Shown one piece after another: positions 32,658 through 41,048 of a stretch of 64,000 nucleotides of DNA. How positions within the stretch are numbered: the stretch's first letter is position 1; every line of letters begins with the position of its first letter. The notes beneath the pieces were generated by a model. That model was given only the letters and a program-made list of their open reading frames with translations, was not told where the DNA came from and searched no databases. Origin of the DNA: Litoribrevibacter albus (GTDB lineage Bacteria > Pseudomonadota > Gammaproteobacteria > Pseudomonadales > Litoribrevibacteraceae); the NCBI RefSeq assembly GCF_030159995.1, contig NZ_BSNM01000016.1:558001-622000 (forward strand), written 5' to 3'. A program made the position numbers and the translations under genes.

Positions 32658-33521
32658 ATGAGCCAAGACGGCACTTCTACACTGAAAGAATGTCTTGTGC
32701 TTGTAACATTAAATCAATGCGTGAGTGAGCTCAGAGTGGACCTCAAAGCCCATCAGGAAATCGTCCTTCAGCTACTTTTAGCGATTCTTATTTTGGCTTG
32801 TTCACGCGCTGGCTTTGCTGAGCCTTTCCTTATTGTCGGTACGCCGGAAGAACCTTTTAAAATGGAGACCTCCGAGAGCATACAGGGCATTGATGTCGAT
32901 GTGATATCTGAGGTCATGGCGCAACTCGGTGTCGAGTATGACATTCAATTAATTGCCTCCGGTGCCCGAATTATTCGTGAAGCCCAGCAAGGACGAATTG
33001 ATATGGTACTGAGCTTTTCGTTCAAAGAACCTCGTACTGACTATCTGGTCTATCCCGAGCAGTCTTATAAAGACGTTTCCTGGAACTTCTTCTATCACGA
33101 AGACAACTTCGGGCGCTTTCATTACGATCAATTAAGTGATTTGAAGGGGCTTAAGGTGGGCGCTGTGAATGCCTGGGCCTACACCCCGGAATTTTGGCAC
33201 GCACCCTTCAAGATTGAAGAAGTCAGTAAACACACCTTGTTGTTAGATATGCTATTACATAAGCGGATAGATCTGGCCCCAATGAATCTGGTCGAAACCC
33301 GCTATCGCCTCAAACAGCGAGGTTTATCCAACACCTTGCTTTATTTGCCAACTCCGTTGATCAGTCGGCCGTATTTCAATGCGTTTGTGAAATTTTCCAA
33401 ACACCCCATGATGAAACGTGTTCAGGCTGGGTACGATCAGATCATTCGTCAAATGCGTGAGGATGGTCGAATCAACGAGATTTATTCAGCCTATTTGGGT
33501 GAGGTGCCGACGCGAGAGTAG
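32658..33521 (+). CDS. Periplasmic solute-binding protein, family 3 (SBP_bac_3)
   Basis: The protein resembles extracellular amino-acid-type binding proteins (PF00497). Visible features are FLIVGTPEEPFKMETSESIQ, GIDVDVISEVMAQLGVEYDI, ARIIREAQQGRIDMVLSFS, KGLKVGAVNAWAYTPEF and a C-terminal MREDGRINEIYSAYLG. A hydrophobic stretch (IVLQLLLAILILACSRAGFA) is the signal peptide. The start is uncertain: ATG 32658 gives a long n-region, while GTG 32736 would give a normal one. No ABC permease or ATPase genes lie nearby, so it is an orphan binding or sensor-type protein. Confidence 0.75.
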   Translation: MSQDGTSTLKECLVLVTLNQCVSELRVDLKAHQEIVLQLLLAILILACSRAGFAEPFLIVGTPEEPFKMETSESIQGIDVDVISEVMAQLGVEYDIQLIASGARIIREAQQGRIDMVLSFSFKEPRTDYLVYPEQSYKDVSWNFFYHEDNFGRFHYDQLSDLKGLKVGAVNAWAYTPEFWHAPFKIEEVSKHTLLLDMLLHKRIDLAPMNLVETRYRLKQRGLSNTLLYLPTPLISRPYFNAFVKFSKHPMMKRVQAGYDQIIRQMREDGRINEIYSAYLGEVPTRE

Positions 33522-33546
33522 CTCTGAGTTACGACTTTTTGATTGG

Positions 33547-33568
33547 CTTTAACAAAACTTTCACAAAA
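33547..33568 (+). promoter_or_regulatory. Candidate Pho box (PhoB site)
   Basis: Two directly repeated 11-bp units, CTTTAACAAAA and CTTTCACAAAA, follow the PhoB pattern of tandem CTGTCATAAAW. A TATTCT that could act as a -10 element begins at 33575. The site lies about 145 bp upstream of the PstS-like/OmpA gene. Confidence 0.5.
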
Positions 33569-33711
33569 CCTTCTTATTCTGCGCGCTGACTGACATTCAG
33601 ACTTTGGACTGATTCTTTCGGTGGTTGCAGTTTTTTGGATACCTCATCAGAGGTATCGGGAAAGAATCAGCGGTAGTTCAATAGCATTCTGTTTGTCGAA
33701 TTCTGGGAACC

Positions 33712-35169
33712 ATGATTGTTTTGAGGCATTCGATGAGAAACATCCAATCACTTTCGTTAACTCACTTTATCATCTGGACATCCACCGCTTGTGTTTGGGT
33801 GCTTTGCCAGATTGCCTTGTTGCTAACCAGTACCAATGTAAATGCACAGCAAGCCTTGCTGGCCTCTGTCTCTCAGTTGGACTTACACCAGTTGCCTGAT
33901 AACACCGAAACCTGGATTCACATGCAGGGCTCCAACACGGTGGGTGAACGCTTAACCCCGTCCATTGCGGTGGATTTTATGCGTTCTAAAGGCATTGAAA
34001 ATATCTCCATCACCACAGGTCGTGATCAATACGACAAATACATCAAAGGCGTCAATCCTCAGACGGGGAACTATGTTCAGATTCGTATTGAGTCCTATGG
34101 TTCGAGCACCGGCTTCAAAGGGTTGATGAAGGGTACCGCAGACGTTGGTGCATCGTCCCGTCCAATTAAAATGAAAGAAGTCGATAAGCTGAAAAAACTC
34201 GGCAACATGCTTTCGAAAGAAGCGGAGCACGTCATTGGCATCGATGGTTTGGCGATCATTGTTCATCCTTCGAATCCCATTAATTCATTGACGGTGGAAC
34301 AGATTGCACAGTTGTTCAGCGGAGAAATTACCGATTGGTCTGACGTTGGCGGAACCCCGGGCCCAGTAACCATTCATGCCCGTGATAATGAATCGGGAAC
34401 ATGGGATACCTTCAAAAACCTGGTTTTGGCAAAGAAACACAAATTGAGTGCTGACGCAAAACGTTATGTATCGAACGATGAGCTGTCCAGACAAGTCTCT
34501 CAAGACCCAACAGCCATCGGCTTTTCCGGATTGAGTTCTGTGGCGAAGAGCAAGCTATTGGCGGTTGCGGATGGTGAAGGGTCGCCAGCTATGTACCCTA
34601 CCCGGCTGACAGTGGGAACGGAGGATTATCCGTTAGCGCGTCGTTTGTTCTTATATACACCTCCGGCGACAATCAAGCCGATCGTGAATGAATTCCTGCA
34701 ATTTGCGTTGGGTGAACAAGGACAGTCGCTGGTGGATGAAATTGGTTACGTGTCACTGAATGTTCAGCAACACCAGTTGAATGTGGCGGATGATTTACCT
34801 GATTACTATCGCAAAGCGGTGGACGGGGCGGATCGTTTATCGATGAATTTCCGTTTCAAGCACGGCAAGGCGCAATTGGATAACAAAGCTTATGCAGACA
34901 TTCAGCGCTTGGTGGATTTCATGACCGAGGAAGAACACAAGAACCGAAGTGTGGTTTTGGTGGGCGCATCTGATCCGCGTTTGAAGAATGAATATGCGGT
35001 GTTGCTGTCCAAGCTCAGAGCCAAGGTCGTACGCCGTGAGTTGATCAAGCAAGGCATTCCTCGCAGTCGTATTTTGACAGTAGCCAATGGTGCTTTGATG
35101 CAAGTAGCAGGCAATGAGTCGTTAACGCAACGGATCAAAAACCGTCGTGTTGAAGTGTGGTTACAGTAA
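33712..35169 (+). CDS. PstS-like phosphate-binding domain fused to an OmpA C-terminal domain
   Basis: The 485-residue protein has a signal sequence (about 1-45). A PstS-type binding domain (PF12849) follows at about 65-350, with MQGSNTVGERLTPSIAVDFM, SYGSSTGFKGLMKGTADVGA, GLAIIVHPSNPI, LFSGEITDWSDVGG and HARDNESGTWDTFKNLVL. The OmpA family domain (about 375-485) has FRFKHGKAQLDN and ends LTQRIKNRRVEVWLQ. Binding domain plus peptidoglycan anchor suggests a phosphate-capturing protein held at the wall. No pstCAB genes are adjacent. An internal ATG at 33733 is also possible. The upstream Pho-box-like repeat supports phosphate control. Confidence 0.85.
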   Translation: MIVLRHSMRNIQSLSLTHFIIWTSTACVWVLCQIALLLTSTNVNAQQALLASVSQLDLHQLPDNTETWIHMQGSNTVGERLTPSIAVDFMRSKGIENISITTGRDQYDKYIKGVNPQTGNYVQIRIESYGSSTGFKGLMKGTADVGASSRPIKMKEVDKLKKLGNMLSKEAEHVIGIDGLAIIVHPSNPINSLTVEQIAQLFSGEITDWSDVGGTPGPVTIHARDNESGTWDTFKNLVLAKKHKLSADAKRYVSNDELSRQVSQDPTAIGFSGLSSVAKSKLLAVADGEGSPAMYPTRLTVGTEDYPLARRLFLYTPPATIKPIVNEFLQFALGEQGQSLVDEIGYVSLNVQQHQLNVADDLPDYYRKAVDGADRLSMNFRFKHGKAQLDNKAYADIQRLVDFMTEEEHKNRSVVLVGASDPRLKNEYAVLLSKLRAKVVRRELIKQGIPRSRILTVANGALMQVAGNESLTQRIKNRRVEVWLQ

Positions 35170-35195
35170 GCCCTCTAGGCAAAAACAGACGTCTT

Positions 35196-35223
35196 ACAAA
35201 ACGCACCTTCGGGTGCGTTTTGT
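35196..35223 (+). terminator. Strong terminator with TTCG tetraloop
   Basis: A perfect 12-bp stem (ACAAAACGCACC/GGTGCGTTTTGT) closes an extra-stable TTCG loop. It lies about 27 bp after the PstS-OmpA stop codon. Confidence 0.88.
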
Positions 35224-35263
35224 CGTTCAGAGGTATTTTAATTTAGAGGTGATGCATTATGAG

Positions 35264-35327
35264 CATTTTTCATAAAAAGCGTTTTCCATGAAGAACATTT
35301 TCTATGAAGGACGTTTTCTATGAAGAA
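35264..35327. repeat. Four tandem 16-bp repeats between converging genes
   Basis: The units are CATTTTTCATAAAAAG, CGTTTTCCATGAAGAA, CATTTTCTATGAAGGA and CGTTTTCTATGAAGAA. The last three differ by only two or three bases; the first is more degraded. The array ends six bases before the stop codon of the gamma-carbonic-anhydrase-like gene. Confidence 0.85.
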
Positions 35328-35333
35328 CGTACG

Positions 35334-35897
35334 TTAGCTCTCTTCCAAATACTCGTTTTTCAGTTTCACGTAATTACCGGCGGTGTATTTTAAATAGTGA
35401 AATTCACTGTCTTTCAGTGGCCTGACTGTTTTTGCCGGGCGACCCATGTAGAGATAACCCGATTCCAGCACCTTTCCTCCGGGCACCAGACTGCCCGCAC
35501 CGATAATGACATCGTCTTCGACCACGGTGCCATCCATAATCACTGAATCCATACCCACCAAAATACGGTTTCCGAGCGTACAGCCATGCAGTAAAACTCG
35601 ATGCCCCAGGGTTACATCATCACCGATGTTCAGTGGGTGCCCGTCGGGGTTGTAATCACTGGCGTGGGTAATATGCAGTACTGAGGCATCCTGTATGCTG
35701 GTGCGGTTACCTATAGTGATAGCGTGCATATCGCCACGAATAACGGCTGTCGGCCAGACCGAACAATCATCGCCCAGAGTGACATTGCCAATGACCTGAG
35801 CACTTGGATCAATCCAGCATTTGGAGCCAAATTTAGGTGTCCAGGTTTTGAAAGAGCGAATGTTGTTTACTGTGGTAACAAGAAAATCCGTTGTCAT
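35334..35897 (-). CDS. Gamma-carbonic anhydrase family protein (hexapeptide repeat)
   Basis: The 187-residue protein is a left-handed beta-helix of hexapeptide repeats, like E. coli YrdA and the gamma-carbonic anhydrases. Visible features are DPSAQVIGNVTLGDDCSVWP, AVIRGDMHAITIGNRTSIQD, SVLHITHASDYNP with zinc-ligand-type histidines, VTLGHRVLLHGCTLGNRILV and MGRPAKTVRPL. Family members bind a metal at the trimer interface; whether this one has carbonic anhydrase activity cannot be told. It is the downstream gene of the Cache-sensor pair, after a three-base gap. Confidence 0.87.
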   Translation of the reverse strand: MTTDFLVTTVNNIRSFKTWTPKFGSKCWIDPSAQVIGNVTLGDDCSVWPTAVIRGDMHAITIGNRTSIQDASVLHITHASDYNPDGHPLNIGDDVTLGHRVLLHGCTLGNRILVGMDSVIMDGTVVEDDVIIGAGSLVPGGKVLESGYLYMGRPAKTVRPLKDSEFHYLKYTAGNYVKLKNEYLEES

Positions 35898-35900
35898 GAG

Positions 35901-36992
35901 TCACCGCTTGCGACAGTCATCGTCGTCAGATTTAGGAATTAAATACACCAAGAACAAATACACCATCATACTGGCGATGAAGGCAACCAGTAAGAAAACG
36001 GAGAACTGCCGCTTAGTTTCGGAAAAGTCGGCTTGGTCTATCACCTGAGCCAATGAGTAATTGGTATTGGGAATTGGGCCAAAGAATACGGTTTGAGTAT
36101 TACCGTCTATGCGTATGGTTTGCTGGCCGGTTTTCCCTGCCACCATGTTTCTGCCGAGGCTTTTTAACTCATCCCCCTGTTCCGCCAGGATATTGTGGAG
36201 GGTGACAGAGGCCTCATTGATTTTGTTCTTAACGATATTTCCCTGCTTATCCCTGATTACCTGAATGACTTTGTCTGGATTCCAGTGATACCAATAATTT
36301 CCATCCTTGGACACCAGCATGAAGCGCGAGGGTGATTTAGGATAGTTGGTTTGGATTTTATCAATCAGCTCAGTGATCTTTTCCCAGGAAATACTGCCGG
36401 CAATCAGTCCGACCACTTCCCCCTGGCGATGAATACTGGAGGTGACCAATACTTGTTTTATCCCGGTTGTGTAGGAAATCATCGGATTCGACACATAATC
36501 GACTTGTTGATGTTGGGTATTATGACCAACGGTGATGCGCCAATAGTCCCGTTGAGCAATGCTTTTCAGTTCGGCATCCGGGGAGGTGTCATCAAAGCTG
36601 CTCAAGTCTTCCAGGAAAGGGTTGCCCGTGGCCGTGGTGTAGTAATGGCTGGACGGCAGGCCCAAAACAAATTTCTCAAAATCCTTATGTTCGCTGGTTA
36701 ACCTTGATGCTAACAAAGGCTCTATTTCGGGCCAGTGCATACTCTGTAACGTCGGAAGATCGGCCAGTAACCGAACTTCTGATTTTCTGGATTGAATAAA
36801 GCTGGCGATTTCTGTGGAAGCGGAATGAAGACGATCCTGATATTTGAGAATTTGTTGTTCGTCCAGAATAGGCAAAAGCAAAGAACGAATCATAAGCAGC
36901 CCTGCTGCGACCGCTGCAAGGTGAGCAAGAATGAACCGGGTGGGCTTTGTTCGTTTGGGTTTGGACATGACACTGTGGCGCTTTGTGATCAT
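35901..36992 (-). CDS. Membrane-anchored Cache/PDC sensor protein without output domain (I)
   Basis: This protein has up to 363 residues (ATG 36992; an internal ATG at 36968 is equally plausible and neither has a good ribosome-binding site). Two membrane segments lie at about 20-40 and 335-357 (FSVFLLVAFIASMMVYLFLV). Between them is a periplasmic double-Cache-type domain (SSFDDTSPDAELKSIAQRDY, MISYTTGIKQVLVTSSIH, FMLVSKDGNYWYHWNPDKVI). Such domains sense small molecules in chemoreceptors and kinases, but only about a dozen residues follow the second membrane segment. It is a paralogue of the upstream gene. Confidence 0.75.
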   Translation of the reverse strand: MITKRHSVMSKPKRTKPTRFILAHLAAVAAGLLMIRSLLLPILDEQQILKYQDRLHSASTEIASFIQSRKSEVRLLADLPTLQSMHWPEIEPLLASRLTSEHKDFEKFVLGLPSSHYYTTATGNPFLEDLSSFDDTSPDAELKSIAQRDYWRITVGHNTQHQQVDYVSNPMISYTTGIKQVLVTSSIHRQGEVVGLIAGSISWEKITELIDKIQTNYPKSPSRFMLVSKDGNYWYHWNPDKVIQVIRDKQGNIVKNKINEASVTLHNILAEQGDELKSLGRNMVAGKTGQQTIRIDGNTQTVFFGPIPNTNYSLAQVIDQADFSETKRQFSVFLLVAFIASMMVYLFLVYLIPKSDDDDCRKR

Positions 36993-37014
36993 TATTATTT
37001 AGAGTGTAGCAATT

Positions 37015-38259
37015 TTAGTGCTGCTTATCGGCGTATGGGTTTGAAGCATGAGCAGATTTTTGGGGCCCGAGCCGTTCAATGGTTTGATTAATGGATCGCT
37101 TAATCTCTACGATTTCCTGAGGGCCATCAAGGGGAATCGGGGTAAACTGCTCATCCTCTGACTTTTCTTCCAGTGTTTTACTGAGTTGCATTAGAGGTTT
37201 GGACAGTTTCTCTGTTAACCACAGCACCAAGGTTACAATGATCAGTAAGGTGATGATGGTAAGAACAAGGAAAATCATTTGGAGGGTGTCTGAGGAAGAG
37301 GTAACTGCCGACTTATCCACGTAGGCCGCGATAGAGTAACCGGCATTCTTGATCGGAGCATAGAAGAGATAACCGTCCATATTTAAATGTTCATCTTTGA
37401 TGTAGTCAGAGCCAGAGACCCCAGCGACCATCTTATTGCCGATGTTACTGAGCTGAACATTCGGCTCTTTAAGGATGTTTCGGATCGTTGTACTGTGCTC
37501 GCCAATGTCATCCTTGATCAGTTTACCTTCTTGGATATCTAGGCGAATGATTCTGTCCGGGTCCCAGTGATACCAATAGATGCCGTTACGGGCAATCATC
37601 ATGAAACGGGTGTGGGATGGAAATTCATCGAGGATCTGATTCTTGGTGTCAGCGACTAAATTGTTGATGGTATCCCAAGGGAGCGCTCCACCAATCAGTC
37701 CAACCAACTCTTGCTTTTCATTTAAAATGGAGGAGGCAACCACCACCTGCTTTACACCTGTGGTGTAAGAAATCATCGGATTGGACACATAGGTCACGTC
37801 TTGTTTTTGTTTATTTTTCCCTATGGTTTGTTTCCAGTAATCCCGTTTTCTGATGTGTTTTAGCCGCGCATTGGGCGAGGCATCGTCAAAGGTTCGTAAT
37901 CCCTGTTGATGAGGGTTTCCTCCCGAGGTGTTATAGAAGTAGCCTTCCGGCGTTCCTATGATAAATTTCTCATAAATTTGATTTTGGTGGCTGAGTTTAT
38001 CCATCAAGAACGGACGCATTTTTGCGAAGTCCATTGAGCGAACGTCTTTCTGTTCAGAATAGAGAGTAATTTCCGCCATCCGGGTGGTAAAGAAACGGTT
38101 AATGGACTCAGCGCCTTTTTCAATTGTGGCAACCATCGCACGTCGTTTTAACGAGTGGGTTTCCTCTGCGCCTTGATATAACGCGATCGACATCACCAGA
38201 ATTAAGGGGATGAGTGATGTGGCTAAAAAGCTGAACAGTAGTTGAGAGCGGATTGTCAT
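37015..38259 (-). CDS. Membrane Cache/PDC sensor with HAMP-like segment, no output domain (II)
   Basis: The 414-residue protein has an N-terminal membrane segment (LLFSFLATSLIPLILVMSIA). A periplasmic double-Cache domain follows (RTFDDASPNARLKHIRKRDY, MISYTTGVKQVVVASSIL, FMMIARNGIYWYHWDPDRII). A second membrane segment at about 325-347 leads into a HAMP-like region (LTEKLSKPLMQLSKTLEEKS). It stops where a chemoreceptor, GGDEF or kinase module would begin. The next gene downstream is a similar protein lacking HAMP. The pair may act through a partner, or may be degraded receptors. Confidence 0.78.
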   Translation of the reverse strand: MTIRSQLLFSFLATSLIPLILVMSIALYQGAEETHSLKRRAMVATIEKGAESINRFFTTRMAEITLYSEQKDVRSMDFAKMRPFLMDKLSHQNQIYEKFIIGTPEGYFYNTSGGNPHQQGLRTFDDASPNARLKHIRKRDYWKQTIGKNKQKQDVTYVSNPMISYTTGVKQVVVASSILNEKQELVGLIGGALPWDTINNLVADTKNQILDEFPSHTRFMMIARNGIYWYHWDPDRIIRLDIQEGKLIKDDIGEHSTTIRNILKEPNVQLSNIGNKMVAGVSGSDYIKDEHLNMDGYLFYAPIKNAGYSIAAYVDKSAVTSSSDTLQMIFLVLTIITLLIIVTLVLWLTEKLSKPLMQLSKTLEEKSEDEQFTPIPLDGPQEIVEIKRSINQTIERLGPQKSAHASNPYADKQH

Positions 38260-38487
38260 TATGATTATAGTGCTAGTGAAAAAGAAACTTTCAGATCTAG
38301 TATAGACTCAAACAGGCTATACATTGCCAAATTAAAGCGAAAGTCTCTATTGAAATGCGAACAGTTTGATACCATCTAATGTTTTAGATTCTTTCATCTG
38401 GGTCACGCTGTGCCGGGGTATCCACACTTCCAGCATATTGTTTCTAGGTTATAAGCAAGTTAACACGAGCAGGTTATAAATAAAGTT

Positions 38488-40530
38488 ATGTCGAATCCAA
38501 CGAATCCGTTATTACAAAACCCTGAACTGCCTCAATTTTCGGAAATCAAACCGGCGCACGTACAACCGGCCATTCAACAGCTGATTGAAACCAATGAAAA
38601 GAACATCGATGACTTGCTTCAACAGCTGGCTGATGTGACCTGGGACAGCCTGATTGCGACCTCGGATGAGTGGGATGACGTTCTGAGCAAAGCCTGGTCG
38701 CCAGTGAGCCACATGAACTCGGTGGTGAACAGCGATGAATTGCGTGATGCCTACAATGCCTGCTTACCGTTATTGTCTGAGTACTCTACCAAGTTAGGCC
38801 AGAACCAGACGTTGTTCCAGGCCTACAAAGCGTTATCCGAAAGTGAGCAATTTGCATCGCTGGATACCGCCCAAAAACAAGTGGTGAGCAATGCCTTACG
38901 GGATTTCCACCTGTCGGGTGTGGATCTGCCAGAAGAGAAGAAACAACGCTTTTCCGAATTGAAAAAGCAACTGTCTGAACTGACCAGTAAGTTCTCTGAA
39001 AACGTGCTGGATGCCACCCATGCCTGGTCTAAGTTAATTTCAGACGTATCTGAGTTGGCGGGCGTACCTGAGTCGGCCTTGGGGTTGATGAAGCAACAAG
39101 CGGAGCAAGCGGGCGAAGAAGGTTACCGTCTGACCTTAGACATCCCGGTCTATCTTCCGGTGATGACCTATTGTGAAAATCAGGCGTTGCGGAAAGAAAT
39201 GTACACCGCCTATGCCACCAAAGCTTCCGATCAAGGGCCGAACGCGGGTGAGTACGACAATACCAGCATCATGTATGACGTTCTGAAATGTCGTAAAGAA
39301 CTGGCTCAGTTGTTGGGCTTTAACAGCTACGCGGAGCGCTCATTAGCCACCAAGATGGCGGAAAACACCGATCAGGTGGTGGAATTCCTGTTTGATCTGG
39401 CTGAGAAGTCCAAACCGGTTGCTGAAAAAGAATTGGAAGAATTGAAGACCTTCGCCAAAGAGAACTTCGGTGTTGAAGAGATGAACCCTTGGGATGTGGG
39501 CTTCTATGGCGAGAAACTGAAGCATGCGCGCTACGAAATCAGTCAGGAGCAATTACGTCCGTACTTCCCGTTCCCGAAAGTAGTCTCTGGCATGTTTGAA
39601 CTGGTTCAGCGCTTGTATGGCATTACCGTTGTTGAAATCACTGAGTTTGATCGCTGGCACGACCAGGTTCACTTCTATGAAATTCAAAAAGAAGGCGAGG
39701 CCATCGCGCGTTTCTATCTGGACCCTTACGCCCGTGCGAAAAAACGCGGTGGCGCCTGGATGGATGAATGTCGTGTTCGCCGCCTGCGTCAGGACGGTTC
39801 TCTGCAACTGCCGGTGGCTTATCTGGTGTGTAACTTCACACCGCCCGTGGGCGATCAACCCGCGTTGTTGACACACGATGAGGTCACCACCCTCTTCCAC
39901 GAATTCGGTCACGGCCTGCATCATATGCTGACTCAGATTAATTACTCTGCGGTATCAGGCATTAATGGTGTCGCTTGGGATGCGGTGGAGCTGCCATCTC
40001 AATTCATGGAGAACTTCTGCTGGGAAGAAGAAGTGCTGGACTTTATCTCCGGGCATTTTGAAACGGGTGAACCGCTGCCGAAGTCTTTACTCGAAAAAAT
40101 GTTAGCGGCGAAGAACTTCCAGTCAGGCATGCAGATGGTACGTCAGTTGGAGTTCAGCCTGTTCGATTTCATTCTGCACCGTGACTTCGATGAGAACACC
40201 GACATTCTTAACATCTTGAATGAGGTGCGTGAGAAGGTTGCAGTGATTGTCCCGCCGGAATGGCATCGTTTCCCGCACAGTTTCAGCCATATTTTTGCGG
40301 GTGGCTATGCGGCCGGTTACTACAGCTACAAGTGGGCAGAAGTGTTGTCAGCCGATGCCTTCAGTCGATTTGAAGAGGAAGGACTGTTCAATGCGGAAGT
40401 CGGTCATTCGTTCTTGAATAACATCCTTGAGAAAGGCGGATCGAGCGAGCCGATGGCGTTGTTTGTGGCCTTCCGTGGTCGTAAGCCAACGGTGGATGCG
40501 TTATTACGTCACTCAGGGATCACGGCTTAA
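38488..40530 (+). CDS. prlC: Oligopeptidase A (M3 family metallopeptidase)
   Basis: The 680-residue cytoplasmic zinc peptidase degrades signal peptides and other short peptides. The M3 zinc site is intact: FHEFGHGLHHML, with HExxH, at about 470, and the third ligand region ELPSQFMENFCWE. Further family motifs are FYLDPYARAKKRGGAWMDEC and YYSYKWAEVLSADAFSRF. It starts NPTNPLLQNPELPQFSEIKP, as in E. coli PrlC. It is followed by a YheV-like zinc ribbon gene, a common pairing in pseudomonads and relatives. Confidence 0.97.
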   Translation: MSNPTNPLLQNPELPQFSEIKPAHVQPAIQQLIETNEKNIDDLLQQLADVTWDSLIATSDEWDDVLSKAWSPVSHMNSVVNSDELRDAYNACLPLLSEYSTKLGQNQTLFQAYKALSESEQFASLDTAQKQVVSNALRDFHLSGVDLPEEKKQRFSELKKQLSELTSKFSENVLDATHAWSKLISDVSELAGVPESALGLMKQQAEQAGEEGYRLTLDIPVYLPVMTYCENQALRKEMYTAYATKASDQGPNAGEYDNTSIMYDVLKCRKELAQLLGFNSYAERSLATKMAENTDQVVEFLFDLAEKSKPVAEKELEELKTFAKENFGVEEMNPWDVGFYGEKLKHARYEISQEQLRPYFPFPKVVSGMFELVQRLYGITVVEITEFDRWHDQVHFYEIQKEGEAIARFYLDPYARAKKRGGAWMDECRVRRLRQDGSLQLPVAYLVCNFTPPVGDQPALLTHDEVTTLFHEFGHGLHHMLTQINYSAVSGINGVAWDAVELPSQFMENFCWEEEVLDFISGHFETGEPLPKSLLEKMLAAKNFQSGMQMVRQLEFSLFDFILHRDFDENTDILNILNEVREKVAVIVPPEWHRFPHSFSHIFAGGYAAGYYSYKWAEVLSADAFSRFEEEGLFNAEVGHSFLNNILEKGGSSEPMALFVAFRGRKPTVDALLRHSGITA

Positions 40531-40546
40531 TCCAGAGAGTTGATCT

Positions 40547-40577
40547 TAAAAGGCGATGGTTAACCATCGCCTTTTTT
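40547..40577 (+). terminator. Rho-independent terminator after prlC
   Basis: The long palindrome AAAAGGCGATGGTTAACCAT continues to a T7 tract and lies about 17 bp after the prlC stop. Confidence 0.88.
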
Positions 40578-40695
40578 GTGGCTTCCAGGATCGTGTTTCC
40601 AAACATGGTATAATGATCGACGCTTGCTTATGTCGAATTCCTTGGGGTTCGTTACACTGATAGTAGAGTGTCCTTGAAATTAATTAGAGAGAATT

Positions 40696-40941
40696 ATGAA
40701 GAAGCGCTTTATCGCCGGTGCGGTTTGTCCTCGCTGTAGTGAAATGGACAAAATTGTGATGTTCACCAACGATGAGGGTGTTCAGAGCAAAGAATGTGTG
40801 GCCTGTGGTTTCTCGGAAACCATGAAGGATCTGGAGCAGCAACAAGAGCTGGCGACGCGCGTGACGCCGGAGCAAGAAGCGGTACGTGACGAAGAAGTTC
40901 AGGTATTGCAGTTCCATTCCAATCCCCAGTCCAAACATTAA
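40696..40941 (+). CDS. YheV-family zinc-ribbon protein
   Basis: This small protein of 81 residues has two CxxC knuckles (VCPRCSEMDK at about 10-19 and ECVACGFSE at about 33-41), which should bind one zinc. The start KKRFIAGAVCPRC matches YheV-type proteins. Function is unknown in general; a nucleic-acid or protein-binding role is guessed from the fold. A purine-rich GAGAGAA lies before the ATG. It has its own short transcription unit after the prlC terminator. Confidence 0.85.
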   Translation: MKKRFIAGAVCPRCSEMDKIVMFTNDEGVQSKECVACGFSETMKDLEQQQELATRVTPEQEAVRDEEVQVLQFHSNPQSKH

Positions 40942-41048
40942 TTCCTTCCGAGACGGCAAGGTCGCTTTTGACATTGACCTTGTCGGTTCTCACATCACGT
41001 CTGCCTACCAACTTGTTTTACTCTGTTTCCATCACTTAGGAGATGGTT

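Noticed and set aside
33621-33899. 92-codon frame overlapping the PstS-OmpA start
   Set aside because: It overlaps the real gene out of frame, has no ribosome-binding site and no recognisable domain.
35264-35327. Possible CRISPR array
   Set aside because: Units are contiguous with no spacers, only four copies, and there are no cas genes nearby. The same applies to the array at 46440.
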